Origin: CAIXZV01 sp037446495
GTDB lineage: Bacteria > Chloroflexota > Limnocylindria > Limnocylindrales > CSP1-4
Reading direction: 5' to 3'
NCBI GenBank assembly: GCA_037446495.1
Contig: JBBIIL010000015.1
Coordinates: 1 to 46,819, forward strand
DNA: 46,819 bases
Positions 1-7,591 of this stretch are shown here, piece after piece. Each line of letters starts with the position of its first letter. The first letter of the stretch is position 1. Both the position numbers and the translations under genes were made by a program. The notes under the pieces are model-generated. The model did no database searches. It was not told the DNA's origin and saw only the letters and a list, made by a program, of their open reading frames with translations.

Positions 1-55
1 CGGCGGGGGCGCGGCGGGGGCGCGGCGGGGGCGCGGCGGGGGCGCGGCGGGGGCG
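1..55. repeat. 11-bp G-rich tandem repeat, five copies
   Basis: Five perfect head-to-tail copies of CGGCGGGGGCG fill the left edge of the window, so the array may continue outside it. Each copy carries a run of five G, which gives the plus strand G-quadruplex potential. No gene overlaps it. The 141 bp between the array and the response regulator gene (56-196) show nothing else I can name. Confidence 0.9.
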
Positions 56-196
56 CGGGACAAGGCCGGCACACAAGCCATGCCCGGCCCGGGGTCGGAC
101 GCTCAGCACGAGAACGCCGCGCTGCACGCTGCGCGGAACACCGGCATTATTGCGTCACCTTTGGGGCATTGGCACGCGCCCCGCGGAGGGGACGAC

Positions 197-958
197 ATGA
201 GTACCCAGCCGCTCGTGCTCGTCGCGGACGACGAGCCGCGGATCACCAAGCTGGTCTCGATCGCGCTGACGGGCGAGGGGTTCCGGGTGATCAACGCTGC
301 CGGCGGCGAGGAGGCGCTGGTGCGCGCCGAGGAGATCCGCCCCGACATCGTCCTGCTCGACATCGTGATGCCCGACCTCGACGGCATCGAGGTGATGCGC
401 CGCCTGCGCGAGCGCCGCCCCGTGCCGGTGATCCTCCTCACGGCGAAGGGATCAGCCACGGACAAGGCCAAGGGCCTCGACCTTGGCGCGGACGACTACA
501 TCGCGAAGCCGTTCCACCCAGATGAGCTCGCCGCGCGCGTCCGCGCGGTCATCCGCCGCGCCACGGGCCTGCAGCCGGGAGCGGGCGTGATCCGATTCGA
601 CGACGTGGAGATCGACCTGGAGCGCAGGATGGTGACCCGAGCCGGCGAGCTCGTTGCGCTCTCGCGGACTGAGTGGCTGCTGCTCCAGCACCTCGCGACC
701 AACGCCGGCAAGGTGGTACTCCACACCGAGCTCTTGACCAAGGTCTGGGGCCCCGAGTACCGGGACGATCTTCAGTACCTGCGCGTGTGGGTGTCGCGCG
801 TGCGTCGCAAACTCGGCGCCAAGCCGGGCGAGGCGGGTCGAATCCGCACGTTCCAGGGGATTGGCTACCTGCTCGACACCGAACCTGCGATGGAGGCGCC
901 CGGCGGGGACGGGACGCCGACGGCGACCCCCGCATCGGCCTGGACTGACCGGCGCTGA
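197..958 (+). CDS. OmpR/KdpE-type two-component response regulator
   Basis: A 253-residue DNA-binding response regulator. Residues about 5-120 are a receiver domain with acidic pocket D11-D12, phospho-acceptor D55 in the LLDIVMPD strand, T82 and K104 (KPF). Residues about 140-235 are an OmpR-type winged helix ending in the usual GIGYLL hairpin. The segment DDLQYLRVWVSRVRRKLG is closest to KdpE-like regulators, but no potassium-transport gene is in view, so I give no symbol. The ATG at 197 is chosen because GGAGGGG lies 6-12 nt upstream and the receiver fold begins directly after it; an in-frame ATG at 80 would add an unconserved leader. No partner kinase is adjacent. The GAF kinase at 17654 is a distant candidate only. 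The C-terminal 20 residues are low complexity. Confidence 0.9.
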   Translation: MSTQPLVLVADDEPRITKLVSIALTGEGFRVINAAGGEEALVRAEEIRPDIVLLDIVMPDLDGIEVMRRLRERRPVPVILLTAKGSATDKAKGLDLGADDYIAKPFHPDELAARVRAVIRRATGLQPGAGVIRFDDVEIDLERRMVTRAGELVALSRTEWLLLQHLATNAGKVVLHTELLTKVWGPEYRDDLQYLRVWVSRVRRKLGAKPGEAGRIRTFQGIGYLLDTEPAMEAPGGDGTPTATPASAWTDRR

Positions 959-998
959 CCCACGCGGTGGCGGAGGCGACGGCCATCGCGACAGGGGG

Positions 999-1004
999 TA
1001 CGGT
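999..1004 (+). promoter_or_regulatory. -10 box TACGGT of a probable leaderless promoter (pncA)
   Basis: TACGGT ends exactly 7 nt before the first base of the ATG at 1011. This is the same geometry seen before several other genes in the window, so transcription probably begins at the start codon. No convincing -35 box is visible. Confidence 0.45.
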
Positions 1005-1010
1005 AGTCAC

Positions 1011-1616
1011 ATGATGCGGTACGGCCCAGGCGTCGCACTCGTCGTCGTCGACATGCAGAACGACTTCGCGGATCCGCACGGCTCGCTCACCGTGGCGGGC
1101 GCGGCGGCCATTGTGCCGGTGGTCAACGCGCAGATCGCGCTGGCGAGGGCCAGTCGGGCGCTGGTCGTCTTCTCGCAGGACTGGCACCCCAGTCACACGC
1201 CGCACTTCGCGCGCGACGGAGGCGCCTGGCCGGTCCACTGCGTGGCCGACACGTGGGGCTCGGAGTTCTGCCCCGAGCTCGACTGCCCACCCGGCTCACC
1301 GCTCATCCGCAAGGGCACCAACGGCGAGGACGGCTACTCCGCCTTCACCATGCGAGACCCGGACACGGGTGCCACCGTCCCGACGCCGCTCGAGACCCTC
1401 CTCGATGAGGCGGGCGTGGACACCGTGGTGGTCGTGGGCCTGGCCACCGACTACTGCGTCAAGGCGACCGCCCTCGACGCAGTCCGGCTCGGCCACCACA
1501 CCACGGTCCTGACCGACGGCGTGGCCGCCGTCAACCTGAACGAGGGCGACAGCGACCGGGCGCTCGCCGAGCTCGAGGCGGCCGGCGTGGTGCTCGGCAG
1601 CAGCCTCACGGGCTGA
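1011..1616 (+). CDS. pncA: Nicotinamidase (isochorismatase-like hydrolase)
   Basis: A 201-residue cytoplasmic enzyme that hydrolyses nicotinamide to nicotinate and ammonia in NAD salvage. The cysteine-hydrolase triad is visible as D14 (VDMQNDF), K101 (RKGTNG) and C149 (ATDYCVKATA). The nicotinamidase metal site is D57, H59, H65 and H76 in DWHPSHTPHF...WPVHCV. These metal ligands separate it from generic isochorismatase-family proteins. The start at ATG 1011 (a second ATG follows at 1014) is favoured because a TANNNT -10 box sits 7 nt upstream. It is the first gene of a same-strand run with the SRPBCC gene 7 bp downstream. Confidence 0.9.
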   Translation: MMRYGPGVALVVVDMQNDFADPHGSLTVAGAAAIVPVVNAQIALARASRALVVFSQDWHPSHTPHFARDGGAWPVHCVADTWGSEFCPELDCPPGSPLIRKGTNGEDGYSAFTMRDPDTGATVPTPLETLLDEAGVDTVVVVGLATDYCVKATALDAVRLGHHTTVLTDGVAAVNLNEGDSDRALAELEAAGVVLGSSLTG

Positions 1617-1623
1617 CCGGAAG

Positions 1624-2172
1624 ATGGTCCGCATGCTGCGCCGATTGATCGCCCTCGCCGTCCTTGGCCTCCCCGCCGCGTTCGCCGCCGAATGGCTCGT
1701 CGGCCGCACGCGCGATGGCCGGGCACCGGATCCCATGCGGATGATGGTCGTCGTGGACGCGCCGATCGACGCCGTCTGGGCCGCCGTCGCGGACGTCCCC
1801 TTCCAGGTGTCGTGGATGGCCGAGATGCAGCGGCTCGTCCTCGACCCGCCCGGACGCGCCCACGTCGGCCAGCGCGGGGAGGCGACGGTCCGGATCCTGG
1901 GCCTCTCGGTCACCGACCCGGTCGAGGTGTCGGAGCTCGAGCCGCCGCGGCGGTACGCCATCCGGCATCTCGGGCTGTTCAAGGGCGGCGGTGTGATCAT
2001 GCTTGAGCCGGGCGCGGACGGGACCACCACGATCCTGCGCTGGGATGAAACGCTGGTGCCGCCGATCCTCCCCCAGCTGGGCGCAGTCGTGCAGGCGCCC
2101 ATCCTGCGGGCGATCTTCCAGGCGGACCTCGAGCGGCTGAAGGAGCTGATCGAGAACGGCGCGGTCGACTGA
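1624..2172 (+). CDS. SRPBCC-family protein with N-terminal hydrophobic anchor
   Basis: A 182-residue protein. Residues about 7-25 are hydrophobic (RLIALAVLGLPAAFAAEWLVG) and look like a signal anchor or uncleaved signal. Residues about 38-175 fit the START/polyketide-cyclase-like (SRPBCC) fold: an opening strand followed by PIDAVWAAVADV, the substrate-cavity pattern PFQVSWMAEMQ, and a long C-terminal helix IFQADLERLKELIENG. The family binds hydrophobic ligands in a deep cavity; members range from cyclases to carriers, so no reaction can be assigned. It begins 7 bp after pncA and is probably co-transcribed with it. Confidence 0.75.
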   Translation: MVRMLRRLIALAVLGLPAAFAAEWLVGRTRDGRAPDPMRMMVVVDAPIDAVWAAVADVPFQVSWMAEMQRLVLDPPGRAHVGQRGEATVRILGLSVTDPVEVSELEPPRRYAIRHLGLFKGGGVIMLEPGADGTTTILRWDETLVPPILPQLGAVVQAPILRAIFQADLERLKELIENGAVD

Positions 2173-2204
2173 CCGCCGGCAAGCCGAATCGAGCGCCCCT
2201 CCCC

Positions 2205-3092
2205 GTGCAGCTCCACCTCGTCGACGCCACCTACGAGCTCTTCCGGGCGCACTTCGCCCCTCGCCCGCCGGTGCGCGGCCGTGACGGCCTGATCCTCTCG
2301 GGCGTGTCGGGCCTTGTGGACCAGCTCTGCCACCTGCTGCGCGACCAGGGCGCCACGCACGTCGGCTGCGCCACGGACCGCGTGATCCGGTCGTTCCGCA
2401 ACGACCTCTACGCGGGATACAAGACCGACGCCGGGGTGCCGCTGGAACTGATTGCCCAGTTCCCCATTGCCGAGGCCGCCATCGAGGCGCTTGGCCTCGT
2501 GCTGTGGCCGATGGTTGAGTTCGAGGCCGACGACGCCATCGCCGCCGCGGCCGACCGGTTCGCAGCGGAGCCCCGTGTCGCGCGGATCGTCATCTGCACG
2601 CCCGACAAGGACCTGGCGCAGTGCGTGCGCGGCGACCGCGTGGTGCTCTGGGACCGGCGCCGGGACCTCACGTACGACGCCGCCGGGGTGCGGGCGAAAT
2701 GGGGCGTGCCGCCCGAGGCGGTCGCGGACCGGCTGGCGCTCGTCGGCGATGCGGCCGACGGGTTCCCCGGGCTGCCGGGCTGGGGGGACAGGTCGGCCGC
2801 AGCGGTGCTGTCGCGGTACGGACGGCTCGAAGACATCCCCGCCGACGCAGGCGACTGGGACGTGCGAATCCGGGGCGCGTCGGCGCTGGCGGCCACGCTC
2901 CGGGAGCAGTTCGCGGACGCCCTGCTGTTCCGCGACCTGGCGACGCTGCGCACGACCGCCGACGGCGTGCCGATCCCCGAGGCCGACCCCGAGGAGCTGT
3001 ACTGGCCGGGCGCCGACGGCGAGCGCTGGGCCGCGTTCTGCGCCGAGTGGGGACTGCCCAGGCTGGCCGGGCGCCCGCCCCGCTGGCGGTAG
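2205..3092 (+). CDS. Stand-alone 5'-3' exonuclease (FEN/Pol I N-terminal domain-like)
   Basis: A 295-residue FEN-family nuclease without the polymerase domain of DNA polymerase I. The metal-binding acidic residues are present: D7 in HLVDAT, E107-A-D109-D110 in EFEADD, and D134-K-D136 in TPDKD. A helix-hairpin-helix segment follows (GDAADGFPGLPGWGDRSAAAVL). The arch motif SFRNDLYAGYKT resembles the family RHELY..YK sequence. Such stand-alone proteins remove RNA primers or flaps, or back up Pol I. The start is a GTG at 2205, 32 bp after the SRPBCC stop; no clear ribosome-binding site is seen, so the start is less certain than the family. Its stop lies 4 bp from the convergent phosphatase stop. 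Confidence 0.85.
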   Translation: MQLHLVDATYELFRAHFAPRPPVRGRDGLILSGVSGLVDQLCHLLRDQGATHVGCATDRVIRSFRNDLYAGYKTDAGVPLELIAQFPIAEAAIEALGLVLWPMVEFEADDAIAAAADRFAAEPRVARIVICTPDKDLAQCVRGDRVVLWDRRRDLTYDAAGVRAKWGVPPEAVADRLALVGDAADGFPGLPGWGDRSAAAVLSRYGRLEDIPADAGDWDVRIRGASALAATLREQFADALLFRDLATLRTTADGVPIPEADPEELYWPGADGERWAAFCAEWGLPRLAGRPPRWR

Positions 3093-3096
3093 CCGC

Positions 3097-4026
3097 CTAA
3101 CCCTGCGCCTGGCGTGACAGCTGCGGCTGCCGTGACAGCCGGAGCAGCTCCGCGTGGTGGGCCGGCGGGGCGGCCACGCAGCCGAACGTGCGGGTGGCCC
3201 GCGCGACATCGAACCACGGGCCCCCGTCGGCGTCGGTGACCGTGGCGCCCGAGCGCTCGGCGATCAGCCCGGCAGCGGCGATGTCCCATGCGGACATCCC
3301 CGCCGACTGGATCGCAGCGTCGAACCGCCCGCCGGCGACGTAGGTGAAGGCGAGCGCCGACGTCCCGATGTTCCGCGACACGCGCACGGCCTTGCGGACG
3401 GCGCGCATGCGCGTGGTGATCGACCGGCCGGCGAGCGCCAGCTGGATGACCAGATCCTCAAGCCGATCCTTGGGCGAGGCGTGGAGCACGCGGTCGCCGA
3501 GCATCGCCGGGCCGTCCGCGCTGGCCCAGAAGGTCTCGGCCCGCATCGGGTCGACGACCACGCCCACGGCTGGCAGGCCGTCGACGACCAGCGCAACCGA
3601 CACGCAGAAGAGCGGCAGGCCATTCGCATAGTTCACGGTTCCGTCGAGCGGGTCCACGATCCAGGTGCGCCCCGCAGAGAGGCTGCGCGCGGCCGCCTCG
3701 GCGCGATCGGCGTCCGCATCGCCCGTGACCTTCAGCCCGCGCCCGCCATGCCCGCCATGCCCGCGGTGCTCGCCCGATTCCTCGGCCAGGATGCCGTCGC
3801 CCGGGAAGCGCTCGCGGATCGCGCCCAGGATCAGCGCCTCGGACAGGTGGTCCACCTCGGTCACCACGTCCTTGGGCGACTTGAAGGTGATTTCCCCCAC
3901 CCGCTCGTAGCGGTCGCGCAGGATCTCGCCAGCACGTTCGGCGATCTCGCGCGCGAACGCCGCGTCGTCGGCGAAACGGCTGGCGGCGCTCGAAGCCGAG
4001 GGAGAAGGCGGCGGGGATGACGGCAT
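3097..4026 (-). CDS. Inositol monophosphatase-family phosphatase
   Basis: A 309-residue Mg-dependent phosphatase. The metal-site motifs are EES (E82), WIVDPLDGTVNY (D125, D128) and SAWDIAAAGLIAERSGA near the C-terminus. The family acts on inositol-1-phosphate, histidinol phosphate or 3'-phosphoadenosine phosphate; nothing here decides between these. The segment between EESG and WIVDPLDGT is about 20 residues longer than in typical members and contains a His/Gly-rich stretch (HRGHGGHGG). The ATG at 4026 follows a Ser/Pro-rich leader and fits better than an in-frame start 63 nt upstream. CACGAT on the coding strand lies 7 nt before the start, one base from the leaderless TANNNT pattern. Confidence 0.88.
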   Translation of the reverse strand: MPSSPPPSPSASSAASRFADDAAFAREIAERAGEILRDRYERVGEITFKSPKDVVTEVDHLSEALILGAIRERFPGDGILAEESGEHRGHGGHGGRGLKVTGDADADRAEAAARSLSAGRTWIVDPLDGTVNYANGLPLFCVSVALVVDGLPAVGVVVDPMRAETFWASADGPAMLGDRVLHASPKDRLEDLVIQLALAGRSITTRMRAVRKAVRVSRNIGTSALAFTYVAGGRFDAAIQSAGMSAWDIAAAGLIAERSGATVTDADGGPWFDVARATRTFGCVAAPPAHHAELLRLSRQPQLSRQAQG

Positions 4027-4244
4027 GGGTCGATCGTGCCAGAGATGCGCCGCGTGTGCGGCGGCGAGCCTCAGGCGCGCCAACGCCACAGGCGCGCCAA
4101 CACCACTCCGCCAGGCGTCGCACTCAGCGCACGCAGGTCTGGGCGGACCGGGCCGAAGCGCCCCAACGAAGGGCCGTTCGACCGGGGTGGAGCGGGCCCC
4201 GCACCCCCGATCCTCACCTAGAACACTTGAAGGAGAACGTCCCC

Positions 4245-4610
4245 ATGTGGCCCCTGTCCGGCGTCCTGGCCGCGATCCTGATCGTCGTCGGCATCGCCCT
4301 GCTCGTTGTGTACGCCGTCCGCCGCGGCTTCATGCACCGCGACCTTCCCGACACCATCGAGACGGCCGAGGTCCCCACCGACGGGCCCGCGCCCGGCGCA
4401 GAGCCCGCGCAGCAGCCGCGCAGACTCGGTGCCGTAGGCGCCGTGATCCTGTTGGTCGGGCTGGGGCTGGGCCTGTTCACTGCGGCCAGCGGCTGGAGCG
4501 GGACTGGCACCGGCACCAACGCCACGGACTGCGCCCAGTCGTGGAACGGCTGCCCGCAGGTGACCGCGCCCGCGACATCGAACCCCGCGCCGCCCAGCAT
4601 CCAGCCCTGA
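4245..4610 (+). CDS. Small membrane protein, function unknown
   Basis: A 121-residue protein with two hydrophobic segments, about residues 4-24 (LSGVLAAILIVVGIALLVVYAV) and 64-83 (GAVGAVILLVGLGLGLFTAA). They are joined by an acidic Pro/Ala-rich loop, and the protein ends in a Ser/Thr/Pro-rich tail. The start at ATG 4245 is well supported by GAAGGAG 9 nt upstream. I recognise no family. It lies alone between the phosphatase, which is transcribed away from it, and the F420 block. The 218 bp upstream (4027-4244) contain an imperfect direct repeat of CAGGCGCGCCAAC at 4072 and 4089 and nothing else I can name. Confidence 0.7.
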   Translation: MWPLSGVLAAILIVVGIALLVVYAVRRGFMHRDLPDTIETAEVPTDGPAPGAEPAQQPRRLGAVGAVILLVGLGLGLFTAASGWSGTGTGTNATDCAQSWNGCPQVTAPATSNPAPPSIQP

Positions 4611-4641
4611 CGCGCCGCCGCGCCGTCCGGGCGCTTCGGGC

Positions 4642-4647
4642 TACCAT
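4642..4647 (+). promoter_or_regulatory. -10 box TACCAT of a probable leaderless promoter (PPOX gene)
   Basis: TACCAT ends 7 nt before the ATG at 4654. It would drive a leaderless transcript carrying the PPOX gene and, through a 1-bp gap, cofD. Confidence 0.45.
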
Positions 4648-4653
4648 CGGGCC

Positions 4654-5082
4654 ATGGACCCCATCACGCTGACCCCAGCCCACGTCGAGTTCCTCGGCGG
4701 CCGCCACTTCGCCACCGTCGCCACGCTGGACGATGACGGGTCGCCGCGCCAAGCGGTCATCTGGTACCGCCTCGAGGCGGACGGCCGCATCCTGCTGAAC
4801 AGCAGCCACCCGCGCCGCTGGCCGCGGAACCTCCTTCGCGACGGCCGCGTGTCGATCGCGATCCCGGACGTCGCGGACCCGCACCGCTGGCTGGGGTTCA
4901 CCGGCGTCGTGGACGAGGTGGTCGAGGACGTCGCTCAGGCCCGTGACGACATCGTGGCGCTGGCCCACCGGTACAGCAAGGACGGCACGGTGAATCCGGC
5001 CAGCGAGGCGGGCTTCCGCAGCCAGCAGCGCATCACCTTCCTCGTGCTCCTGCTGGGCATCCACGACCACCTCGCGGCCTGA
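4654..5082 (+). CDS. PPOX-class (pyridoxamine oxidase-like split barrel) probable F420-dependent protein
   Basis: A 142-residue single-domain split-barrel protein. The N-terminal pattern FLGGRHFATVATLDDDGSPR followed by AVIWYR is the hallmark of the PPOX class, and RRWPRNLLRDGRVSIAI matches the cofactor-phosphate-binding helix and strand. Family members use FMN or F420 and reduce diverse unsaturated substrates. The gene ends 1 bp before cofD and is probably co-transcribed with it, which supports F420 as the cofactor. The substrate is unknown. Its length is normal for the family, and the ATG at 4654 is supported by a -10 box 7 nt upstream. Confidence 0.85.
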   Translation: MDPITLTPAHVEFLGGRHFATVATLDDDGSPRQAVIWYRLEADGRILLNSSHPRRWPRNLLRDGRVSIAIPDVADPHRWLGFTGVVDEVVEDVAQARDDIVALAHRYSKDGTVNPASEAGFRSQQRITFLVLLLGIHDHLAA

Positions 5083-5083
5083 C

Positions 5084-6031
5084 ATGGCGGCCCCGCGCGT
5101 CGTCGAGCTCGCCGGAGGTGTCGGCGGGGCGAAGCTGGCCGACGGCCTCCAGGCTCGGCTCGGCGACCGCCTGTCGGTCATCGTCAACACCGCGGATGAC
5201 TGCGAGCGGCACGGCCTGCTCGTGATGCCCGACCACGACACCGTGCTCTACAACCTGGCCGGGATCGAGCAGCCGGCCCTCGGCTGGGGCATCGAGGGCG
5301 ACACGCACGAGGTGATGGGCCAACTGGGCGTCTACGGCGAGCCCACGTGGTTCTCGCTGGGCGACCGCGACCTCGCCCTCCACATTGCCCGGACCGCAGC
5401 GGTCCGGGCGGGTGCGACGCCCACGCACGCGTGCCTCGCGGCCCAGCGTGCTCTCGGCATTGCCGCGCGGGTCCTGCCCATGTCCGACACCCCGGTCGCG
5501 ACGGTCGTCCAGACCGCAGACGGCTGGCTCGACTTCCAGGAGTACTTCGTCCACCGGCACCAGACGCCCGAGGTGATGGGCCTGCGGTTCGACGGGATCG
5601 CCTCCGCGGCGCCAACGCCCGAGGTCCTCGCCGCGCTCGACGCCGCCGGGGCGATCGTCCTCGGCCCGTCGAACCCGCTCGTCTCGATCGGGCCCATCCT
5701 CGCCGTCCCGGGCATGCGCGAGGCCATCGCCGCCGCCCGGGCCCGTGGCGCGAGGACGGCAGCGGTGAGCCCCATCATCGACGGGAGGGCACTCAAGGGG
5801 CCGGCAGATCGCATGCTGGCCTCGCTCGGCCACGAGGCCACGGCGCTCGGCGTCGCCCGTCTGTACATGGACCTCGTGGACGTCTTCGTGCTCGACGAAG
5901 CCGATGCCGCGCTTGCTCCCGCGATCGAGGCGGTGGGCCTCCGACCGCTCGTCACGGGCACGGTCATGGGCGACGACGCCTCGCGCGAGCGGCTCGCAGC
6001 CACCGTGCTCGAGGCCCTCGGCCTGGGCTAG
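5084..6031 (+). CDS. cofD: 2-phospho-L-lactate transferase (F420 biosynthesis, CofD/FbiA)
   Basis: A 315-residue CofD-family enzyme that transfers the phospholactyl (or phosphoenolpyruvyl) group from its GDP-activated form to the deazaflavin Fo, giving F420-0 or dehydro-F420-0. Visible motifs are the N-terminal GGVGGAKL, NTADD, WFSLGDRD, DFQEYFVHRHQ, GPSNPLVSIGPIL and SPIIDGRALKGPADRM, all in family order. The start is the ATG at 5084, 1 bp after the PPOX stop. The length is normal. cofC and cofE lie directly downstream, giving a nearly complete tail-building module. The Fo synthase genes are not in the window. Confidence 0.95.
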   Translation: MAAPRVVELAGGVGGAKLADGLQARLGDRLSVIVNTADDCERHGLLVMPDHDTVLYNLAGIEQPALGWGIEGDTHEVMGQLGVYGEPTWFSLGDRDLALHIARTAAVRAGATPTHACLAAQRALGIAARVLPMSDTPVATVVQTADGWLDFQEYFVHRHQTPEVMGLRFDGIASAAPTPEVLAALDAAGAIVLGPSNPLVSIGPILAVPGMREAIAAARARGARTAAVSPIIDGRALKGPADRMLASLGHEATALGVARLYMDLVDVFVLDEADAALAPAIEAVGLRPLVTGTVMGDDASRERLAATVLEALGLG

Positions 6032-6097
6032 CCGCGAGGCGACGGCCCCGTCGCCAGGTGGCCTGCGCCCTCGTCAAGCCCGCATGCCGTGTCGCGC

Positions 6098-6103
6098 TAG
6101 CAT
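6098..6103 (+). promoter_or_regulatory. -10 box TAGCAT of a probable leaderless promoter (cofC)
   Basis: TAGCAT ends 7 nt before the GTG at 6110, inside the 78-bp gap after cofD. It suggests that cofC-cofE have a promoter of their own in addition to any read-through from cofD. Confidence 0.45.
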
Positions 6104-6109
6104 CAGACT

Positions 6110-6781
6110 GTGCACCACGACCTGCCGGGGCCGACGTCGGCCCGCTCCCCCACCGCCCGCCGGACCACCGTGGTGGTCCCGGTCCGCGCGCTCGAGGGGG
6201 CGAAGTCACGGCTGGGCGCCGTGCTCGACGCCGAGGAGCGCCGGGAGCTCGTGGAGCTGCTGCTGCGCCGGACGATTGCCGCGGCTCGCCAGACGCCGGG
6301 CGTGGAGGTCGTGGCGGTGGTGTCGCCTGACCCCGCCGCGCTGGCCGTGGCCACGGGGGAGGGCGCCGAGCCCGTCGCCCAGCGCTCGTCGGGGCTCAAC
6401 CCGGGTCTGGCGGAGGCGCGTGAGGTCCTCGCGGGTCGGGGCGACCGCCTCCTGGTTCTGCCGGCCGACCTGCCGGGGATCAGCGCCGGGGACATCGCGC
6501 AGCTCCTCGCCGTGGCCGACGCCGCCGCCCACGACGCGCACCGCCTGGTCGCTCTCGCCCCGGACCGCCACGGGCGCGGCACCAACGCGCTCCTGCTCGA
6601 CCCGCCGGACGTCATCGAGCCCGCGTTCGGCGGTGACAGCCGCGACGCGCACGCCGGTCTCGCCGCCGCTGCCGGGGCCCGATACGTCGAGGCCGAGGGC
6701 CTGCTCGACCTGGACCTCGACACGCCCGACGACCTGCTCCTGCTCGAGGCCATCCGCCCGGAGGCGCTCCATGCCCACTGA
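6110..6781 (+). CDS. cofC: 2-phospho-L-lactate / phosphoenolpyruvate guanylyltransferase (CofC/FbiD)
   Basis: A 223-residue nucleotidyltransferase that activates 2-phospholactate or PEP with GTP for CofD. It shows the family N-terminus VVPVRALEGAKSRLGAVLDAEERREL, the GLNPGLAEAREVL segment, the metal-site strand LLVLPADLPGIS, and GRGTNALLLDPP. The natural substrate (2-phospholactate, PEP or 3-phosphoglycerate) differs between lineages and cannot be read here. The start is a GTG at 6110, supported by a -10 box 7 nt upstream; the family fold begins after about 18 extra residues. The 3' end overlaps cofE by 11 bp. Confidence 0.93.
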   Translation: MHHDLPGPTSARSPTARRTTVVVPVRALEGAKSRLGAVLDAEERRELVELLLRRTIAAARQTPGVEVVAVVSPDPAALAVATGEGAEPVAQRSSGLNPGLAEAREVLAGRGDRLLVLPADLPGISAGDIAQLLAVADAAAHDAHRLVALAPDRHGRGTNALLLDPPDVIEPAFGGDSRDAHAGLAAAAGARYVEAEGLLDLDLDTPDDLLLLEAIRPEALHAH

Positions 6782-7547
6782 ACCCGGCCGCGTCCACATC
6801 AACGCCCTTGCCGGGCTGCCGGAGGTCAGCGAGGGCGACGACCTCGCCTCGCTGATCGGTGACGCCCTCTTGGCGACGTCCGGGGCGCTCCCGTTCGAGC
6901 CCGGCGACGTGCTGGTGGTGACCCAGAAGGTGGTGTCCAAGGCGGAGGGCGCGGTGGTGGACCTGCGGACCGTGGAGCCGCGGCCGGAGGCCGTGACCTG
7001 GGCCGAGCGGTGGGAGCGCGACGCCCGAGCGATCGAGGTGGTGCTCCGCGAGGCGCGCCGGATCGTCCGGATGGAGCACGGCGTGCTGATCACCGAGACG
7101 CCCCACGGCTTCGTGTGTGCCAACGGCGGCGTGGACGCGAGCAACGTCGGGCCTGCCTCGGGCGATCTCGTCACGCTGCTCCCGGTGGACCCTGACGCCT
7201 CGGCGCGGCGCATCCGCGACGGCCTGCGGGACCGCTTCGGTGCAGACGTGGCGGTTGTGATCTCCGACAGCTTCGGTCGGCCCTGGCGATGGGGCATCGT
7301 GGACGTCGCCCTGGGCGTGGCGGGACTGCACCCGCTCGAGGATCTTCGCGGCGTCCCCGACGCCGACGGCCGCGTGATGAAGACCACCGTCCGCGCCGTG
7401 GCCGACGAGCTGGCGTCGGCGGCGGAGCTGGCGCTCGGCAAGACGGCGGGCCGGCCGGTCGCGCTGGTCCGGGGCGCGAACCCGCCCCTGGGCGACGACA
7501 CGATCACGACTGCGCTCATGCCGGCGGCGACCGACCTCTTCCGCTGA
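6771..7547 (+). CDS. cofE: Coenzyme F420-0:L-glutamate ligase, single-domain CofE
   Basis: A 258-residue GTP-dependent ligase that adds the glutamate tail to F420-0. Family signatures in order are GDVLVVTQKVVSKAEG, ETPHGFVCANGGVDASNV, VVISDSFGRPWRWGIVDVALG and the C-terminal GRPVALVRG. It is the archaeal-type single-domain form: it stops where actinobacterial FbiB continues into a nitroreductase-like domain that reduces dehydro-F420-0. No separate nitroreductase-family gene is present in the window. The start at ATG 6771 overlaps the cofC stop by 11 bp, indicating translational coupling. Confidence 0.94.
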   Translation: MPTEPGRVHINALAGLPEVSEGDDLASLIGDALLATSGALPFEPGDVLVVTQKVVSKAEGAVVDLRTVEPRPEAVTWAERWERDARAIEVVLREARRIVRMEHGVLITETPHGFVCANGGVDASNVGPASGDLVTLLPVDPDASARRIRDGLRDRFGADVAVVISDSFGRPWRWGIVDVALGVAGLHPLEDLRGVPDADGRVMKTTVRAVADELASAAELALGKTAGRPVALVRGANPPLGDDTITTALMPAATDLFR

Positions 7548-7578
7548 ACGCGGAAACCTCCGGCCGGCAGACGCGCGC

Positions 7579-7584
7579 TACCAT
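7579..7584 (+). promoter_or_regulatory. -10 box TACCAT of a probable leaderless promoter (LLM gene)
   Basis: TACCAT ends 8 nt before the ATG at 7592 and overlaps the alternative ATG at 7583. This favours 7592 as the true start. Confidence 0.4.
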
Positions 7585-7591
7585 GCTCTCC

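Noticed and set aside
1296..3209. Long minus-strand frame across pncA, the SRPBCC gene and the exonuclease gene
   Set aside because: It overlaps three genes with intact catalytic motifs and itself shows no domain.
4072..4101. Direct repeat of CAGGCGCGCCAAC with 17-bp period
   Set aside because: Only two copies, GC-rich, with no relation to a promoter or gene end. Probably chance or a minor duplication.
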